64,000 nt of DNA from Vibrio sp. Of7-15 (GCF_022347565.1 NZ_JAKRGH010000016.1:62001-126000), one strand, 5' to 3'. Positions 20,643 through 30,772 are shown, counted from the stretch's first letter. Translations and numbers: made by a program. The notes: a model not told the origin generated them from the letters alone.

Positions 20643-22328
20643 GTGTCGTTATGCTATTCATTACGTCAGGTGATGAAATCTGGTTATTCACTTGCATTAT
20701 TACGGAAAGATATCGTTTCAGGGATGACAGTGGGCGTGGTGGCAATACCACTTGGTATGGCTTTAGCTATCGCTATTGGAGTACCGCCACAGCATGGTTT
20801 ATATACGGTGATTGTTGCTGGTTTCTTAGTCGCTTTGTTTGGTGGTTCTCGTTTTAATATCACAGGCCCTACCGCGGCTTTTGTGGTTATTTTATTGCCT
20901 ATTACTGAGCACTTTGGTTTAAGTGGGTTATTGATCGCCACTATGATGTCGGGCATGTGGTTGGCACTAATGGGAATGCTTAAGCTCGGGCGTGTGATCC
21001 GTTTTGTACCTTATCCTGTAACGATTGGTTTTACGGCAGGTATTGGCTTTGTGATTGCGTTCTTGCAGTTAAAAGATCTTCTTGGGTTAACTCTCATGTC
21101 TTCGCCTATTCACTTTTTCGATAAAGTTTTCAGCTATGTTAATGCTTTGCCGAGTATTAATTACGCAGACGCTGTGATCGGCTTGCTTACTATTGTGAGC
21201 TTTATTATGTGCAGTAAGGTGCCACCCCATGTAATGGCGCTGCTTGTTGCAACGGTTTTAGCTGCCATTATTAACAACTCTTCTTGGGCGATGGCTACGA
21301 CCATAGGGGATAAATTTCATTATGTGATTGATGGGGTTTTTGGTCGAGGTATCCCTCAGCAATTACCTGAACTCTCATTACCATGGCAAGATATTGAGTT
21401 GAGCTGGGGGCTGATTTATCAGTTATTGCCTGCATCCATTGCCATTGCGTTATTGGGGGCCATTGAATCTTTATTATGTGCTGTTGTGGCTGATGGCATG
21501 ACCAAAACTCGGCATGATTCGGATTCAGAGCTGGTGGCTCAAGGTTTAGGGAATATGATTGCGCCTTTATTTGGTGCTATTCCTGCTACTGCGGCGATTG
21601 CCCGAACAGCAACGAACATTAGAGCAGGGGGCGTGTCACCCATATCAGCCATGATCCACGCGGTATTTGTATTAATTGCAATGCTGATATTAGCTCCTGT
21701 GCTGGCCTATATCCCAATGGCCGGGCTGGCAGGTTTATTAATTATGGTGGCTTGGAATATGTCTGAAGCGCCTCATTTTGTAAAACTGATCAAAACCGCC
21801 CCTCGCCGAGATGTGATCGTGCTATTGGTGTGTTTTAGCCTAACCGTCGCCTTTGATATGGTTGTTGCGGTTGCCGTAGGAATAGCATTAGCAGGTGTAT
21901 TGTTTATTCAGCGAGTACTGGCATTAACAGCAGCACACAGCACTGTTCCAGCGGACATTGAACATGAATCTATGGTTTATCATTACTTAGAGGGGCCCTT
22001 ATTTTTTGCAGCTTGCGATAAGATAAAACAGTTGGTTGATGACACGCCTAAATCTGCCCAAGTGATCATTTTTGATATGGAAAAGGTAACCGCAATTGAT
22101 ATTAGTGCGTTAAATGCCATTCAGGAAGCGATGGATCAGCTATCGCATGCACGGATTTTGGTGTGTAATTTATCTTCTGAATTATGGTTAAAAGTGCAGC
22201 GTATTGGCTGGGAGAGTTTACCTAATGTGACATTATGTGAATCCGATGCACAATTTACGCATCATCTTTCAGCAATCAGAGCGGATAATCGAGTTTCAGT
22301 ATCGACACCTTCTCCTCTTTCTATGTAA
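20643..22328 (+). CDS. SulP/SLC26 family anion transporter with STAS domain
   Basis: A 561-residue inner-membrane transporter of the SulP family (sulfate, bicarbonate or organic anions). The family signature is in AIAIGVPPQHGLYTVIVAGF (about 42-61) and GSRFNITGPTAAFVVIL (about 68-84). About 12 hydrophobic helices run to about residue 420. A C-terminal STAS domain (about 440-545) shows IIFDMEKVTAIDISALNAI. The start is GTG 20643, with AGGAG 6 bases upstream; ATG 20673 is a shorter alternative. It is divergent from fadE and followed by gmhA. The substrate cannot be read from sequence; several marine SulP proteins carry bicarbonate. Confidence 0.9.
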   Translation: MSLCYSLRQVMKSGYSLALLRKDIVSGMTVGVVAIPLGMALAIAIGVPPQHGLYTVIVAGFLVALFGGSRFNITGPTAAFVVILLPITEHFGLSGLLIATMMSGMWLALMGMLKLGRVIRFVPYPVTIGFTAGIGFVIAFLQLKDLLGLTLMSSPIHFFDKVFSYVNALPSINYADAVIGLLTIVSFIMCSKVPPHVMALLVATVLAAIINNSSWAMATTIGDKFHYVIDGVFGRGIPQQLPELSLPWQDIELSWGLIYQLLPASIAIALLGAIESLLCAVVADGMTKTRHDSDSELVAQGLGNMIAPLFGAIPATAAIARTATNIRAGGVSPISAMIHAVFVLIAMLILAPVLAYIPMAGLAGLLIMVAWNMSEAPHFVKLIKTAPRRDVIVLLVCFSLTVAFDMVVAVAVGIALAGVLFIQRVLALTAAHSTVPADIEHESMVYHYLEGPLFFAACDKIKQLVDDTPKSAQVIIFDMEKVTAIDISALNAIQEAMDQLSHARILVCNLSSELWLKVQRIGWESLPNVTLCESDAQFTHHLSAIRADNRVSVSTPSPLSM

Positions 22329-22399
22329 ACTGCAATAAGGCTTGATATGGGCATGTAAAGGCATGCCTGTTCATTAATAATAAATAAAGAGATATTGCC

Positions 22400-22978
22400 A
22401 TGTACCAAGATCTGATTCGTTCTGAGCTCACAGAAGCTGCTGATGTTCTTAATGCCTTTTTAAGTGATAACGATAACCTCGCTAACATTGAAGCAGCAGC
22501 TAAAATGATTGCAGATTCTTTCAAAAAAGGCGGTAAAGTACTGTCTTGTGGTAATGGTGGCTCCCATTGTGATGCCATGCATTTTGCTGAAGAGCTAACA
22601 GGTCGCTATCGCGATAATCGCCCAGGTTACCCTGGTATTGCTATTTCAGATCCGAGTCATCTATCGTGTGTGAGTAATGACTTTGGTTACGAGCACGTAT
22701 TTTCTCGTTACACACAAGCGGTAGGTTCAGCGGGCGATGTACTGTTTGGGCTGTCAACATCAGGTAACTCTGGTAATATTCTTAACGCAATTGAAGCTGC
22801 GAAAGAGAAAGGAATGACGACCATCGCGCTTACGGGCAAAGATGGCGGTAAGATGGCGGGTTTGGCTGATATTGAGATCCGCGTACCACACTTTGGCTAT
22901 GCTGATCGTATCCAGGAAATCCACATCAAAATCATCCATATTATTATTCAGCTGATTGAAAAAGAGATGGAAGCCTAA
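22400..22978 (+). CDS. gmhA: Phosphoheptose isomerase
   Basis: GmhA (LpcA) converts sedoheptulose 7-phosphate to D-glycero-D-manno-heptose 7-phosphate, the first step towards the heptose of the LPS inner core. The 192-residue length is standard. The SIS-domain phosphate-binding stretch [20 protein letters not shown] is present with catalytic E65, and the catalytic histidine is H180; both are at the E. coli positions. The order fadE - gmhA - yafJ is shared with E. coli, here with a SulP gene inserted. Confidence 0.97.
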   Translation: MYQDLIRSELTEAADVLNAFLSDNDNLANIEAAAKMIADSFKKGGKVLSCGNGGSHCDAMHFAEELTGRYRDNRPGYPGIAISDPSHLSCVSNDFGYEHVFSRYTQAVGSAGDVLFGLSTSGNSGNILNAIEAAKEKGMTTIALTGKDGGKMAGLADIEIRVPHFGYADRIQEIHIKIIHIIIQLIEKEMEA

Positions 22979-23011
22979 AACGGCAAGAAGTAACAAGGAG
23001 TACAACCGGAT

Positions 23012-23857
23012 ATGTGTGAATTGCTCGGAATGAGCGCCAATGTGCCAACTGATATCTGTTTTAGCTTTACAGGCTTAATACAACGTGGCGGTAATACAGG
23101 TCCGCACCGTGACGGCTGGGGGATCACTTTTTATGAAGAAAAAGGATTCCGGACTTTTAAAGACCCAAAGCCGAGTTGTGAATCTAAAATTGCAGAATTA
23201 GTTCAGCATTATCCAATAAAGAGTTGTGCGGTTGTTAGCCATATAAGGCAGGCGAATCGGGGTGGGGTTAACCTTGAAAACACCCATCCGTTTACCAGAG
23301 AGCTTTGGGGGCGTTACTGGACTTTCGCGCACAATGGGCAATTGACGGATTACGATGATCTGGACAGTGGGCGATTTCGCCCTGTTGGTCAGACCGACAG
23401 CGAATTGTCTTTTTGTTGGTTGATTAAGCAATTAGAAGATCGTTACCCTGAGCCTCCACAAGACATGGAGGGCATGTTTCGGTACGTCGCAGAGTGTTGT
23501 GATGTATTGAGAGAAAAGGGGGTCTTTAATATGCTGCTAAGCGATGGTGAGTATGTGATGATTTACTGCACAAACCACCTTTACTGGATCACCCGCCGTG
23601 CACCTTTTGGTAAAGCCAGTTTAATCGATGAAGATGTTGAGATTAACTTCCAAGAAGAAACGACACCTAATGATGTGGTTTCAGTGGTGGCTACTCAGCC
23701 TTTAACAGACAACGAAACTTGGTCACGCATGAAACCAGGAGAGTTTGCGTTGTTTCACTTCGGTGAATTGATTGACGGGAACAAAGAAGCACTTAGTCAT
23801 GTGGCATTTGCGCCGAAGAAAGTGGCAAGTCAGGCACCGACGGAACCCCTTGAGTAA
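23012..23857 (+). CDS. yafJ: Class II glutamine amidotransferase, YafJ-like
   Basis: A 281-residue N-terminal-nucleophile amidotransferase of the GATase_4 type. Cys2 (MCELLGMSANVPTD) becomes the nucleophile after Met removal. Supporting blocks are GPHRDGWGITFY (about 31-42), SHIRQANRGGVNLENTHPF (about 74-92) and FAHNGQLTDYDDL. No synthase domain follows, so the acceptor is unknown, as for E. coli YafJ. It lies 33 bases after gmhA and is probably co-transcribed with it. Confidence 0.93.
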   Translation: MCELLGMSANVPTDICFSFTGLIQRGGNTGPHRDGWGITFYEEKGFRTFKDPKPSCESKIAELVQHYPIKSCAVVSHIRQANRGGVNLENTHPFTRELWGRYWTFAHNGQLTDYDDLDSGRFRPVGQTDSELSFCWLIKQLEDRYPEPPQDMEGMFRYVAECCDVLREKGVFNMLLSDGEYVMIYCTNHLYWITRRAPFGKASLIDEDVEINFQEETTPNDVVSVVATQPLTDNETWSRMKPGEFALFHFGELIDGNKEALSHVAFAPKKVASQAPTEPLE

Positions 23858-23880
23858 TTCCTCTTACATGGTTATACGAA

Positions 23881-23909
23881 AAGAGCTGATTTATCGTCAG
23901 CTCTTTTTT
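23881..23909 (+). terminator. Rho-independent terminator after yafJ
   Basis: A perfect 9-bp stem, AAGAGCTGA/TCAGCTCTT, with a 7-base loop and a T-run. It faces the convergent purN gene. Confidence 0.9.
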
Positions 23910-23935
23910 GTTTATATGTAGGCGAGGCCGTGACA

Positions 23936-24574
23936 CTATTCTTCAGCGTAGCCGTGGAGGCCGAGAACGTTGCCATCTAACACGGCTTGTCCTTCTTCCA
24001 TTACAAGACGTTCTTCGACAAACCATTTTGTCACAAGAGGGTAAATTTTATGCTCTTGAGTCAGTACACGAGCTGCCAGAGTTTGGGCGTCATCTTCTTC
24101 AAATACAGGCACTTTTGCTTGTAAAATAACAGGCCCACCATCGAGCTCTTCGGTTACGAAGTGAACACTGGTGCCGTGTTCTGAATCTTTGGCATCAATG
24201 GCGCGTTGATGGGTATTAAGGCCCGTATATTTAGGCAGTAACGATGGATGAACATTGATCATTCTACCCATGTAGTGATTAACAAACTCTCCACTTAGAA
24301 TGCGCATGTAGCCAGCAAGAACAATCAGATCAGGTTGATAGCGATCAATTTGATTCATTAGCTCTAAATCGAAATCGTCTCGTGAATCGAAGTCTTTCGG
24401 GTTAATGAAGTGCGCTGGAATGTGTTCGTCACGAGCGCGTTGTAATCCAAAGGCATCTTCTTTATTGGAAAAAACAGCGCTTACTTTTGCCACATCAATG
24501 TTGGTGTTACAGGCGTCTAAGATCGCTTGTAAATTACTGCCGCTACCAGAAACTAAAACAACAATATTTTTCAT
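23936..24574 (-). CDS. purN: Phosphoribosylglycinamide formyltransferase 1
   Basis: PurN transfers a formyl group from 10-formyl-THF to GAR in de novo purine synthesis. The protein is 212 residues, the same as E. coli. Landmarks are LVSGSGSNLQAILDA (about 7-21, phosphate binding), GYMRILSGEFV, the catalytic Asn and His in INVHPSLLPKYTGL, and HFVTEELDGGPVI with the catalytic Asp. It lies 138 bases after purM on the same strand, with a hairpin in the gap. Confidence 0.97.
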   Translation of the reverse strand: MKNIVVLVSGSGSNLQAILDACNTNIDVAKVSAVFSNKEDAFGLQRARDEHIPAHFINPKDFDSRDDFDLELMNQIDRYQPDLIVLAGYMRILSGEFVNHYMGRMINVHPSLLPKYTGLNTHQRAIDAKDSEHGTSVHFVTEELDGGPVILQAKVPVFEEDDAQTLAARVLTQEHKIYPLVTKWFVEERLVMEEGQAVLDGNVLGLHGYAEE

Positions 24575-24660
24575 ATGGTGCAGACCAAATTCTCTGATTA
24601 AACGTTAACGTATTGAGTAATATACTTATCTTTACTATGGTTTTATGCTGTGTAAATAGC

Positions 24661-24687
24661 AAAATGAGGACTCAAGAGCCCTCATTT
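24661..24687 (-). terminator. Hairpin between purM and purN
   Basis: A perfect 9-bp stem, AAAATGAGG/CCTCATTTT, with a 9-base loop. On the minus strand the stem ends in TTTT, but the bases after it (GCTATTT) are not a clean T-run. It could partly terminate purM transcripts or set the PurM:PurN ratio. Confidence 0.6.
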
Positions 24688-24712
24688 TATTTAACCGAAG
24701 CAAGGTATTTGC

Positions 24713-25753
24713 TTAGTTAATTTCTACTTGTTCTTCACCTGCTTCGGCATTGGCAATTTCACCAATCACCCAAGTATTTTCGCCTTCTGCTTTTAGTAGC
24801 TCAACTGCTGCTTCAGCTTGCTCTTTAGGAAGAGCAATGACAAGGCCTACGCCACAGTTGAAAGTGCGGTACATTTCGAATGTTTCCACGTTGCCTTTCT
24901 CTTGTAGCCAGTTAAAGATAGCAGGCCATTCCCAGCTCTTACCGTCAATCACTGCTTTGGTCCCTTCAGGAAGGACACGAGGGATATTTTCCCAGAAACC
25001 ACCACCTGTAATGTGCGAGATAGCGTGAATATCATGCTCTGCAATCATTTTAAGGGCTGATTTGATGTAAATTTTGGTTGGTTCCAGTAAGTGTTCACCA
25101 ATGGTGCGACCTTCTAGCTCTTCATTCTTATCAGCACCAGATACTTCCAGTACTTTACGAATAAGTGAGTAACCGTTTGAGTGTGGGCCACTTGAGCCAA
25201 CAGCGATAAGTGCATCACCTGCTGCTACTTTTGTACCGTCGATGATGTCTGCTTTTTCTACTACGCCAACACAAAAGCCAGCCACATCGTAGTCTTCACC
25301 TTCGTACATACCTGGCATTTCAGCTGTTTCACCGCCGATAAGTGCACAACCAGATTGAACACAGCCTTCCGCAATACCAGAAACAACGTCTGCTGCCGTA
25401 TCTACGTCTAGCTTACCTGTCGCGTAGTAATCTAGGAAGAATAATGGTTCTGCACCTTGAACAATCAGATCGTTCACACACATAGCCACTAAATCGATAC
25501 CAATGGTGTCGTGCTTTTTCATATCCAAAGCAAGGCGAAGTTTAGTACCTACCCCATCCGTACCTGAAACCAATACAGGTTCTTTGTATTTGGTTGGAAG
25601 TTCACATAGGGCACCAAAGCCACCAATACCACCCATTACTTCAGGGCGACGAGTGCGCTTAACGGCACCCTTAATACGGTCTACTAATGCATTACCAGCG
25701 TCAATATCGACACCAGCGTCTTTATAACTCAAAGAAGCGTTGTTACCACTCAC
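24713..25753 (-). CDS. purM: Phosphoribosylformylglycinamidine cyclo-ligase (AIR synthetase)
   Basis: PurM closes the imidazole ring: FGAM plus ATP gives AIR. The 346-residue length is standard. Landmarks are [15 protein letters not shown] at the N-terminus, [15 protein letters not shown] (about 61-75, ATP site), [31 protein letters not shown] and [13 protein letters not shown]. It is first in a purM-purN unit and is preceded by a full PurR box, so purine repression is expected. Confidence 0.98.
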   Translation of the reverse strand: MSGNNASLSYKDAGVDIDAGNALVDRIKGAVKRTRRPEVMGGIGGFGALCELPTKYKEPVLVSGTDGVGTKLRLALDMKKHDTIGIDLVAMCVNDLIVQGAEPLFFLDYYATGKLDVDTAADVVSGIAEGCVQSGCALIGGETAEMPGMYEGEDYDVAGFCVGVVEKADIIDGTKVAAGDALIAVGSSGPHSNGYSLIRKVLEVSGADKNEELEGRTIGEHLLEPTKIYIKSALKMIAEHDIHAISHITGGGFWENIPRVLPEGTKAVIDGKSWEWPAIFNWLQEKGNVETFEMYRTFNCGVGLVIALPKEQAEAAVELLKAEGENTWVIGEIANAEAGEEQVEIN

Positions 25754-25818
25754 GGGTTTACCTCGGCATAGGTTGGATTTGAAAAATCGGCGCTATTCTA
25801 ACAGCAGATGATAGAAAA

Positions 25819-25834
25819 AGGAAAACGTTTGCGT
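25819..25834 (-). promoter_or_regulatory. PurR operator upstream of purM
   Basis: Read on the minus strand, ACGCAAACGTTTTCCT fits every defined position of the PurR consensus ANGCAANCGNTTNCNT. It lies about 66-81 bases before the purM start. A TAGAAT -10 box follows (about 25798-25803), so the operator would cover the -35 region. Confidence 0.9.
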
Positions 25835-25892
25835 CGCTTATTGTAATAAAAAAACACAGCAATAATATCGCCACAAATCAAAAGGAATAAGG

Positions 25893-25898
25893 TATAAT
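25893..25898 (+). promoter_or_regulatory. Probable -10 box of the upp promoter
   Basis: A perfect TATAAT lies 35 bases before the upp start. GCCACA, 17 bases upstream, is the best but weak -35. Confidence 0.6.
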
Positions 25899-25933
25899 TT
25901 TTCGGTTTTGATTAATTTGGGCCGGAGTCCGAT

Positions 25934-26560
25934 ATGAAGATTGTAGAAGTGAAACACCCACTGGTTAAGCATAAAATTGGTCTGATGCGTGAGGCTGATA
26001 TCAGCACAAAACGTTTTCGTGAGCTGGCAACAGAAGTGGGTAGCCTTTTAACTTACGAAGCAACTGCGGATTTTGAAACAGAAAAAGTAACTATTGATGG
26101 CTGGAATGGTCCAGTAGAAGTAGACCAAATCAAAGGTAAAAAAGTAACAGTTGTGCCAATTCTTCGTGCTGGCCTTGGTATGATGGATGGTGTTTTAGAG
26201 CACATCCCAAGTGCACGTATTAGCGTTGTTGGCATTTACCGCGACGAAGAAACACTAGAGCCTGTACCATACTTCCACAAATTGGCTTCAAACATTGATG
26301 AGCGTTTAGCTCTTGTTGTTGATCCAATGCTTGCAACAGGCGGCTCTATGATCGCAACTATCGATCTATTAAAAGAGAAAGGTTGTAAGTCGATTAAGAT
26401 CTTAGTGCTTGTTGCTGCTCCTGAAGGCCTAGAAGCACTAGAAAAAGCACACCCAGATGTGGAGCTTTACACCGCAGCAGTTGATGAGTGTCTGAATGAT
26501 AAAGGTTACATCATCCCTGGCCTTGGTGATGCTGGTGATAAGATCTTCGGTACGAAATAA
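25934..26560 (+). CDS. upp: Uracil phosphoribosyltransferase
   Basis: Upp salvages uracil: uracil plus PRPP gives UMP. The 208-residue length equals that of E. coli. The PRPP-binding loop is [18 protein letters not shown] (about 130-147). Further landmarks are [16 protein letters not shown] (about 73-88) and the uracil-binding C-terminal [18 protein letters not shown]. It is divergent from purM, as in E. coli. Its usual partner uraA is next door, but convergent rather than in an operon. Confidence 0.98.
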   Translation: MKIVEVKHPLVKHKIGLMREADISTKRFRELATEVGSLLTYEATADFETEKVTIDGWNGPVEVDQIKGKKVTVVPILRAGLGMMDGVLEHIPSARISVVGIYRDEETLEPVPYFHKLASNIDERLALVVDPMLATGGSMIATIDLLKEKGCKSIKILVLVAAPEGLEALEKAHPDVELYTAAVDECLNDKGYIIPGLGDAGDKIFGTK

Positions 26561-26608
26561 TTTTGATTCTGCTTTGTATTAAAAGATAAGCAGAGCGAAA
26601 GGATAATG

Positions 26609-26637
26609 AAAGCCAACTTCCGTGAGTTGGCTTTTTT
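26609..26637. terminator. Terminator between convergent upp and uraA
   Basis: A perfect 10-bp stem, AAAGCCAACT/AGTTGGCTTT, with a 6-base loop. A T-run follows on the plus strand, so it mainly serves upp. Confidence 0.88.
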
Positions 26638-26655
26638 AATGACGCTTGAAAAGGC

Positions 26656-27906
26656 TTATTTTATCTCTTCTTCCATTTGGGCTTGATCCACCACCTTATT
26701 TTCGCCCAGATCTTTTGGCAAAATTAAATTAAGGGCAATGGCTACGATGCCACATAAGCTCACGCCTTGCAGGCTAAATTCACCAATGCCAAACGCCATG
26801 CCGCCAATACCAAATACTAAAGTCACACCAACAATGGTCAGGTTACGTGATTGATGTAAATCGACATTATTTTTGATCAGAGTATTAAGGCCAACCGTTG
26901 CGATAGAGCCAAAGAGTAGGATCATGATCCCGCCCATAACAGGCACAGGAATGGTTTGTAATGTCGCACCTAGCTTGGCAACAAGTGCAAGCACAATGGC
27001 ACTGACAGCAGCCCATGTCATGATTACAGGATTAAATGCTTTGGTTAGCATTACCGCACCCGTTACTTCACTGTAGGTAGTATTTGGTGGTGCGCCAACC
27101 ATAGAGGCCGCAATAGTTGCGACGCCATCACCTGTAATAGTGCGATGTAGACCTGGTTTTTTAAGGTAGTTTTTACCCGTAACGTTTGAGATTGCCAGCA
27201 TGTCACCAACATGTTCCACGGCTGGAGCAATGGCGACTGGGATCATAAATAAAATGGCGTTAATGTTAAATTCAGGGGCAGTGAAACTAGGCAGAGCAAA
27301 CCAAGGCGCTTGTTCTACGGCACTAAAATCGACGACTCCAAATGCAAGGCTTAAGCCGTAGCCCACAGCAATACCAGAGACGATAGGCAGCAGTTTAAAA
27401 AAGCCTTTAGCAAATACACTAACCGCAATTGTGGTTAGTAGTGATGCACAAGAAATCCATAGGGCCAAATCGGCATCGATAAGTTGAACGGCACCATCGC
27501 CAGTTTTACCAAGCGCCATATTCACAGCAACAGGTGCGAGACCTAAGCCAATCACCATGATGACAGGGCCAACCACTACTGGCGGTAAAATTTTATGGAT
27601 AAATTCTACCCCTCGTACTTTGATTACCGCTCCCATAAGAACATAAATGATACCAGCGGCCATTAAACCGCCCATGGTAGCGGGGATGCCCCACGTTTGT
27701 GTTCCATACATAATCGGTGCAATAAAAGCGAAAGATGAGGCTAAGAAGATAGGCACCGAGCGGCGAGTAATAAATTGAAAGAGTAAAGTACCAATACCCG
27801 CACCAAAAAGAGCTACATTGGGATCTAACCCAGTCAGAAGGGGAACTAAAACCAGTGCGCCAAAGGCCACAAACAGCATCTGCGCGCCTTGCAGTACATT
27901 AAACAT
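26656..27906 (-). CDS. uraA: Uracil permease (nucleobase:cation symporter 2 family)
   Basis: A 416-residue NCS2/UraA-type transporter that imports uracil with protons. The N-terminus (MFNVLQGAQMLFVAFGALVLVP) lacks the longer leader of E. coli UraA. The family motifs ITRRSVPIFLASSFAFIAP, IAPAVEHVGDMLAISNVTGKNYL (transport-site glutamate) and GAPPNTTYSEVTGAVMLTKAFN are clear. About 12-14 membrane segments are expected. I chose ATG 27906; the TTG two codons upstream lacks support. Specificity for uracil rather than xanthine is inferred from upp next door. Confidence 0.92.
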   Translation of the reverse strand: MFNVLQGAQMLFVAFGALVLVPLLTGLDPNVALFGAGIGTLLFQFITRRSVPIFLASSFAFIAPIMYGTQTWGIPATMGGLMAAGIIYVLMGAVIKVRGVEFIHKILPPVVVGPVIMVIGLGLAPVAVNMALGKTGDGAVQLIDADLALWISCASLLTTIAVSVFAKGFFKLLPIVSGIAVGYGLSLAFGVVDFSAVEQAPWFALPSFTAPEFNINAILFMIPVAIAPAVEHVGDMLAISNVTGKNYLKKPGLHRTITGDGVATIAASMVGAPPNTTYSEVTGAVMLTKAFNPVIMTWAAVSAIVLALVAKLGATLQTIPVPVMGGIMILLFGSIATVGLNTLIKNNVDLHQSRNLTIVGVTLVFGIGGMAFGIGEFSLQGVSLCGIVAIALNLILPKDLGENKVVDQAQMEEEIK

Positions 27907-28028
27907 GAGCAAGTATCCATTGTTATTTTAAATAGGAATAATAAAATCGGCGAATTCTAGCATTGATGGCAATCGTTTGCCTACCAGCATAGGTCAAACT
28001 TATTAAAGACTCTTTAGCTTAAAAATGG

Positions 28029-28078
28029 AGTGATAAATAAAAAACACTAAATAGCCTTAGTGAATTTTATTTATCACT
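28029..28078. repeat. AT-rich inverted repeat between divergent uraA and the DUF2066 gene
   Basis: Two arms pair over 20 bp: a 14-bp outer stem (28029-28042 with 28065-28078) and a 6-bp inner stem (CACTAA/TTAGTG). A 2x2 A/A internal loop separates them, and the hairpin loop has 6 bases. Both neighbours are transcribed away from it, so it does not end either gene. It may be an operator, a hairpin in a leader, or the end of an unannotated small RNA. Confidence 0.6.
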
Positions 28079-28155
28079 TTATTAACTTGGGATAGGAATC
28101 CCTAGTGCATGGCTTGCCCCATATAAAATATGCGCTTATGATCGGGGGAATTTAA

Positions 28156-29325
28156 ATGAATAGTGGATGTACTATGCTGCGATTAGCTTTTTTATTGCTT
28201 TGTCTTTTGGCTCTGCCTGTAAAAGCAATGACTAATGTGGACTTATATAAAGCTCAGGTTGTACTGCCTGCTGGAAAAAATGCCGAAGAATTGGCTCGTC
28301 GTCAGGCACTTGAGCAAGTATTGATTAAAGTTTCTGGTCAAAGGAATGTATCGAAAAATGAAGTAATACAAAAAGCGCTGGCTAAGAGTAATCAGTATAT
28401 TTCACAGTTTGGGTACGGTGAATGGCAAGGAAAGCGTACTTTAGTTCTGGGTTTTAATAATCAACTGATTCACAACTTATTGACACAAGCACAGCTAACA
28501 TTGTGGGGATCGCAGCGCCCAGTGTTACTTGTTTGGTTAGCTGAAGAAGAAAACTACGATCGCAGCATCATTTGGGAGCAGTCGGGTAGCACATTGACCA
28601 AACAAGTGCGTTTCTCTGCCGAGCAACGTGGGTTACCTGTTAGTATTCCGGTTGGAGATTTTGATGACATTACGGCGATAAGTGTACCTGATCTATGGGG
28701 TGGCTTTGTTCGACCTATCGCGGAAGCAAGTTCTCGCTATCCATCTGATTCGGTTTTAGTCGCTAAAGTGGTACGTTTAGCGGGTGGTGACGTTAAACTT
28801 TATTGGCAGCTGTTTAATGATGAGCCGACCTCTATGTTAACTAGCCAGCGTTTGCCTATAGAGGGGAGAACTCAAGGCTCTGAAGCCGATGCGATTGCAA
28901 CCATGATGAATACGGTTAGTGACTATTTTGCTAAGCAGTATGCAGTTAGATTAGGCGGAGAATCTGATGAAGGCGTGACGATCACTGTGTTAGATGTGAA
29001 CTCACCAGAAGATTTTTTCCATCTTGAAGGGGTGATTAAGAAATTAAGCTCTGTTGCTAACGTGCAAGTGAATCAGTTGAAAGGCAATGAAGTGACTTTT
29101 TCGGTGAGTTTATTAACCAATGCCACAGAGTTTCAGCGTGAACTGCTTCTAGACTCTCGAATTCAACCAGTTCAAACTTATACGGATGTGGAGCCAGTAG
29201 ATGATAAAGAGCCTACGCTGTTGGTTGAACCTGGCACTGTTGATGGTTCACTAGAGGCCCCCACAACGGAAGAGCCAACCGATACAAATGAGTCTGCTCA
29301 AACTTTGTATCACTGGGTTTCTTAA
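28156..29325 (+). CDS. DUF2066 family secreted protein
   Basis: A 389-residue protein of unknown function that fits DUF2066, found in vibrios and other gammaproteobacteria next to upp, uraA and hda. A signal peptide (about 6-23, LRLAFLLLCLLALPVKA) is followed by MTNVDLYKAQVVLPAGK. The LARRQALEQVLIKVSGQ block (about 46-62) is characteristic. The C-terminus is acidic and low-complexity (Glu/Pro/Thr, about 345-385). GGGG precedes ATG 28156; ATG 28174 is a possible shorter start. No enzyme motif is visible. In this window it faces DUF2069 directly, without hda between them. Confidence 0.82.
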   Translation: MNSGCTMLRLAFLLLCLLALPVKAMTNVDLYKAQVVLPAGKNAEELARRQALEQVLIKVSGQRNVSKNEVIQKALAKSNQYISQFGYGEWQGKRTLVLGFNNQLIHNLLTQAQLTLWGSQRPVLLVWLAEEENYDRSIIWEQSGSTLTKQVRFSAEQRGLPVSIPVGDFDDITAISVPDLWGGFVRPIAEASSRYPSDSVLVAKVVRLAGGDVKLYWQLFNDEPTSMLTSQRLPIEGRTQGSEADAIATMMNTVSDYFAKQYAVRLGGESDEGVTITVLDVNSPEDFFHLEGVIKKLSSVANVQVNQLKGNEVTFSVSLLTNATEFQRELLLDSRIQPVQTYTDVEPVDDKEPTLLVEPGTVDGSLEAPTTEEPTDTNESAQTLYHWVS

Positions 29326-29344
29326 CCTGGCTAAGGTTTGTTTG

Positions 29345-29380
29345 AAAAAGCCACGAAGATGCATTTCTTCGTGGCTTTTT
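29345..29380. terminator. Bidirectional terminator between the DUF2066 and DUF2069 genes
   Basis: A perfect 14-bp stem (29345-29358 with 29367-29380) has flanking A and T runs, which allows termination from both sides. Confidence 0.92.
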
Positions 29381-29389
29381 TATTTGTTT

Positions 29390-29824
29390 TTAGTCAGAGT
29401 TTGATTGGTCAAACTTCTCTTTTTCTTGCTTCTCAACCGTTGATAGTTTGGGAAGTTTTAGACCAAGCTCTTGTCCACGGAATTTGGCGTAGAGCGTATT
29501 GCCAGCAAAGGCTGCAGAAACGATGATTAACTCCACCAGGGCTAATAATCTTTCGCCTTCATCTACCCAAATCATGGTAAGGGCGTGCAGAAAGTAGAAC
29601 ATTAATATGAAATTAGCCCAAGCGTGAGTATAGGCTTTTCCACGTAGTATCCCCGGTAGTGGGAAAAGTAGTGGTATTAGCCAACCAATGGTTAAGCCTA
29701 ATGGATTGATTTGTGAATGAGGTGCGATCACGCTGTGCCATAGCACGACCCAAACAACCAATGAAAGATAGCTAAATAGGGCTAATCGGCGATACTGTTG
29801 AGTCTTGGGGCTCAGTTCTGTCAT
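29390..29824 (-). CDS. DUF2069 family inner-membrane protein
   Basis: A 144-residue protein with about four hydrophobic segments (near 16-34, 44-64, 74-92, 98-118) and a charged C-terminal tail rich in Glu and Lys. It fits DUF2069. I chose ATG 29824 (MTELSPKTQQYR) because AAGGA lies 7 bases upstream; the in-frame extension to 29845 has no ribosome site. It is last in a minus-strand run with wrbA-like, arsC-like and bepA genes, 28 bases after the wrbA-like stop. Function unknown. Confidence 0.82.
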   Translation of the reverse strand: MTELSPKTQQYRRLALFSYLSLVVWVVLWHSVIAPHSQINPLGLTIGWLIPLLFPLPGILRGKAYTHAWANFILMFYFLHALTMIWVDEGERLLALVELIIVSAAFAGNTLYAKFRGQELGLKLPKLSTVEKQEKEKFDQSNSD

Positions 29825-29852
29825 GTAGATTCCTTGGACTGACAAAGGTGGT

Positions 29853-30772
<920 letters not shown>

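Noticed and set aside
20525-20857. 110-residue plus-strand frame upstream of and overlapping the SulP gene
   Set aside because: Most of it overlaps the SulP start in another frame, its composition is odd (many Arg, Trp and Tyr), and the SulP frame has clear family motifs.
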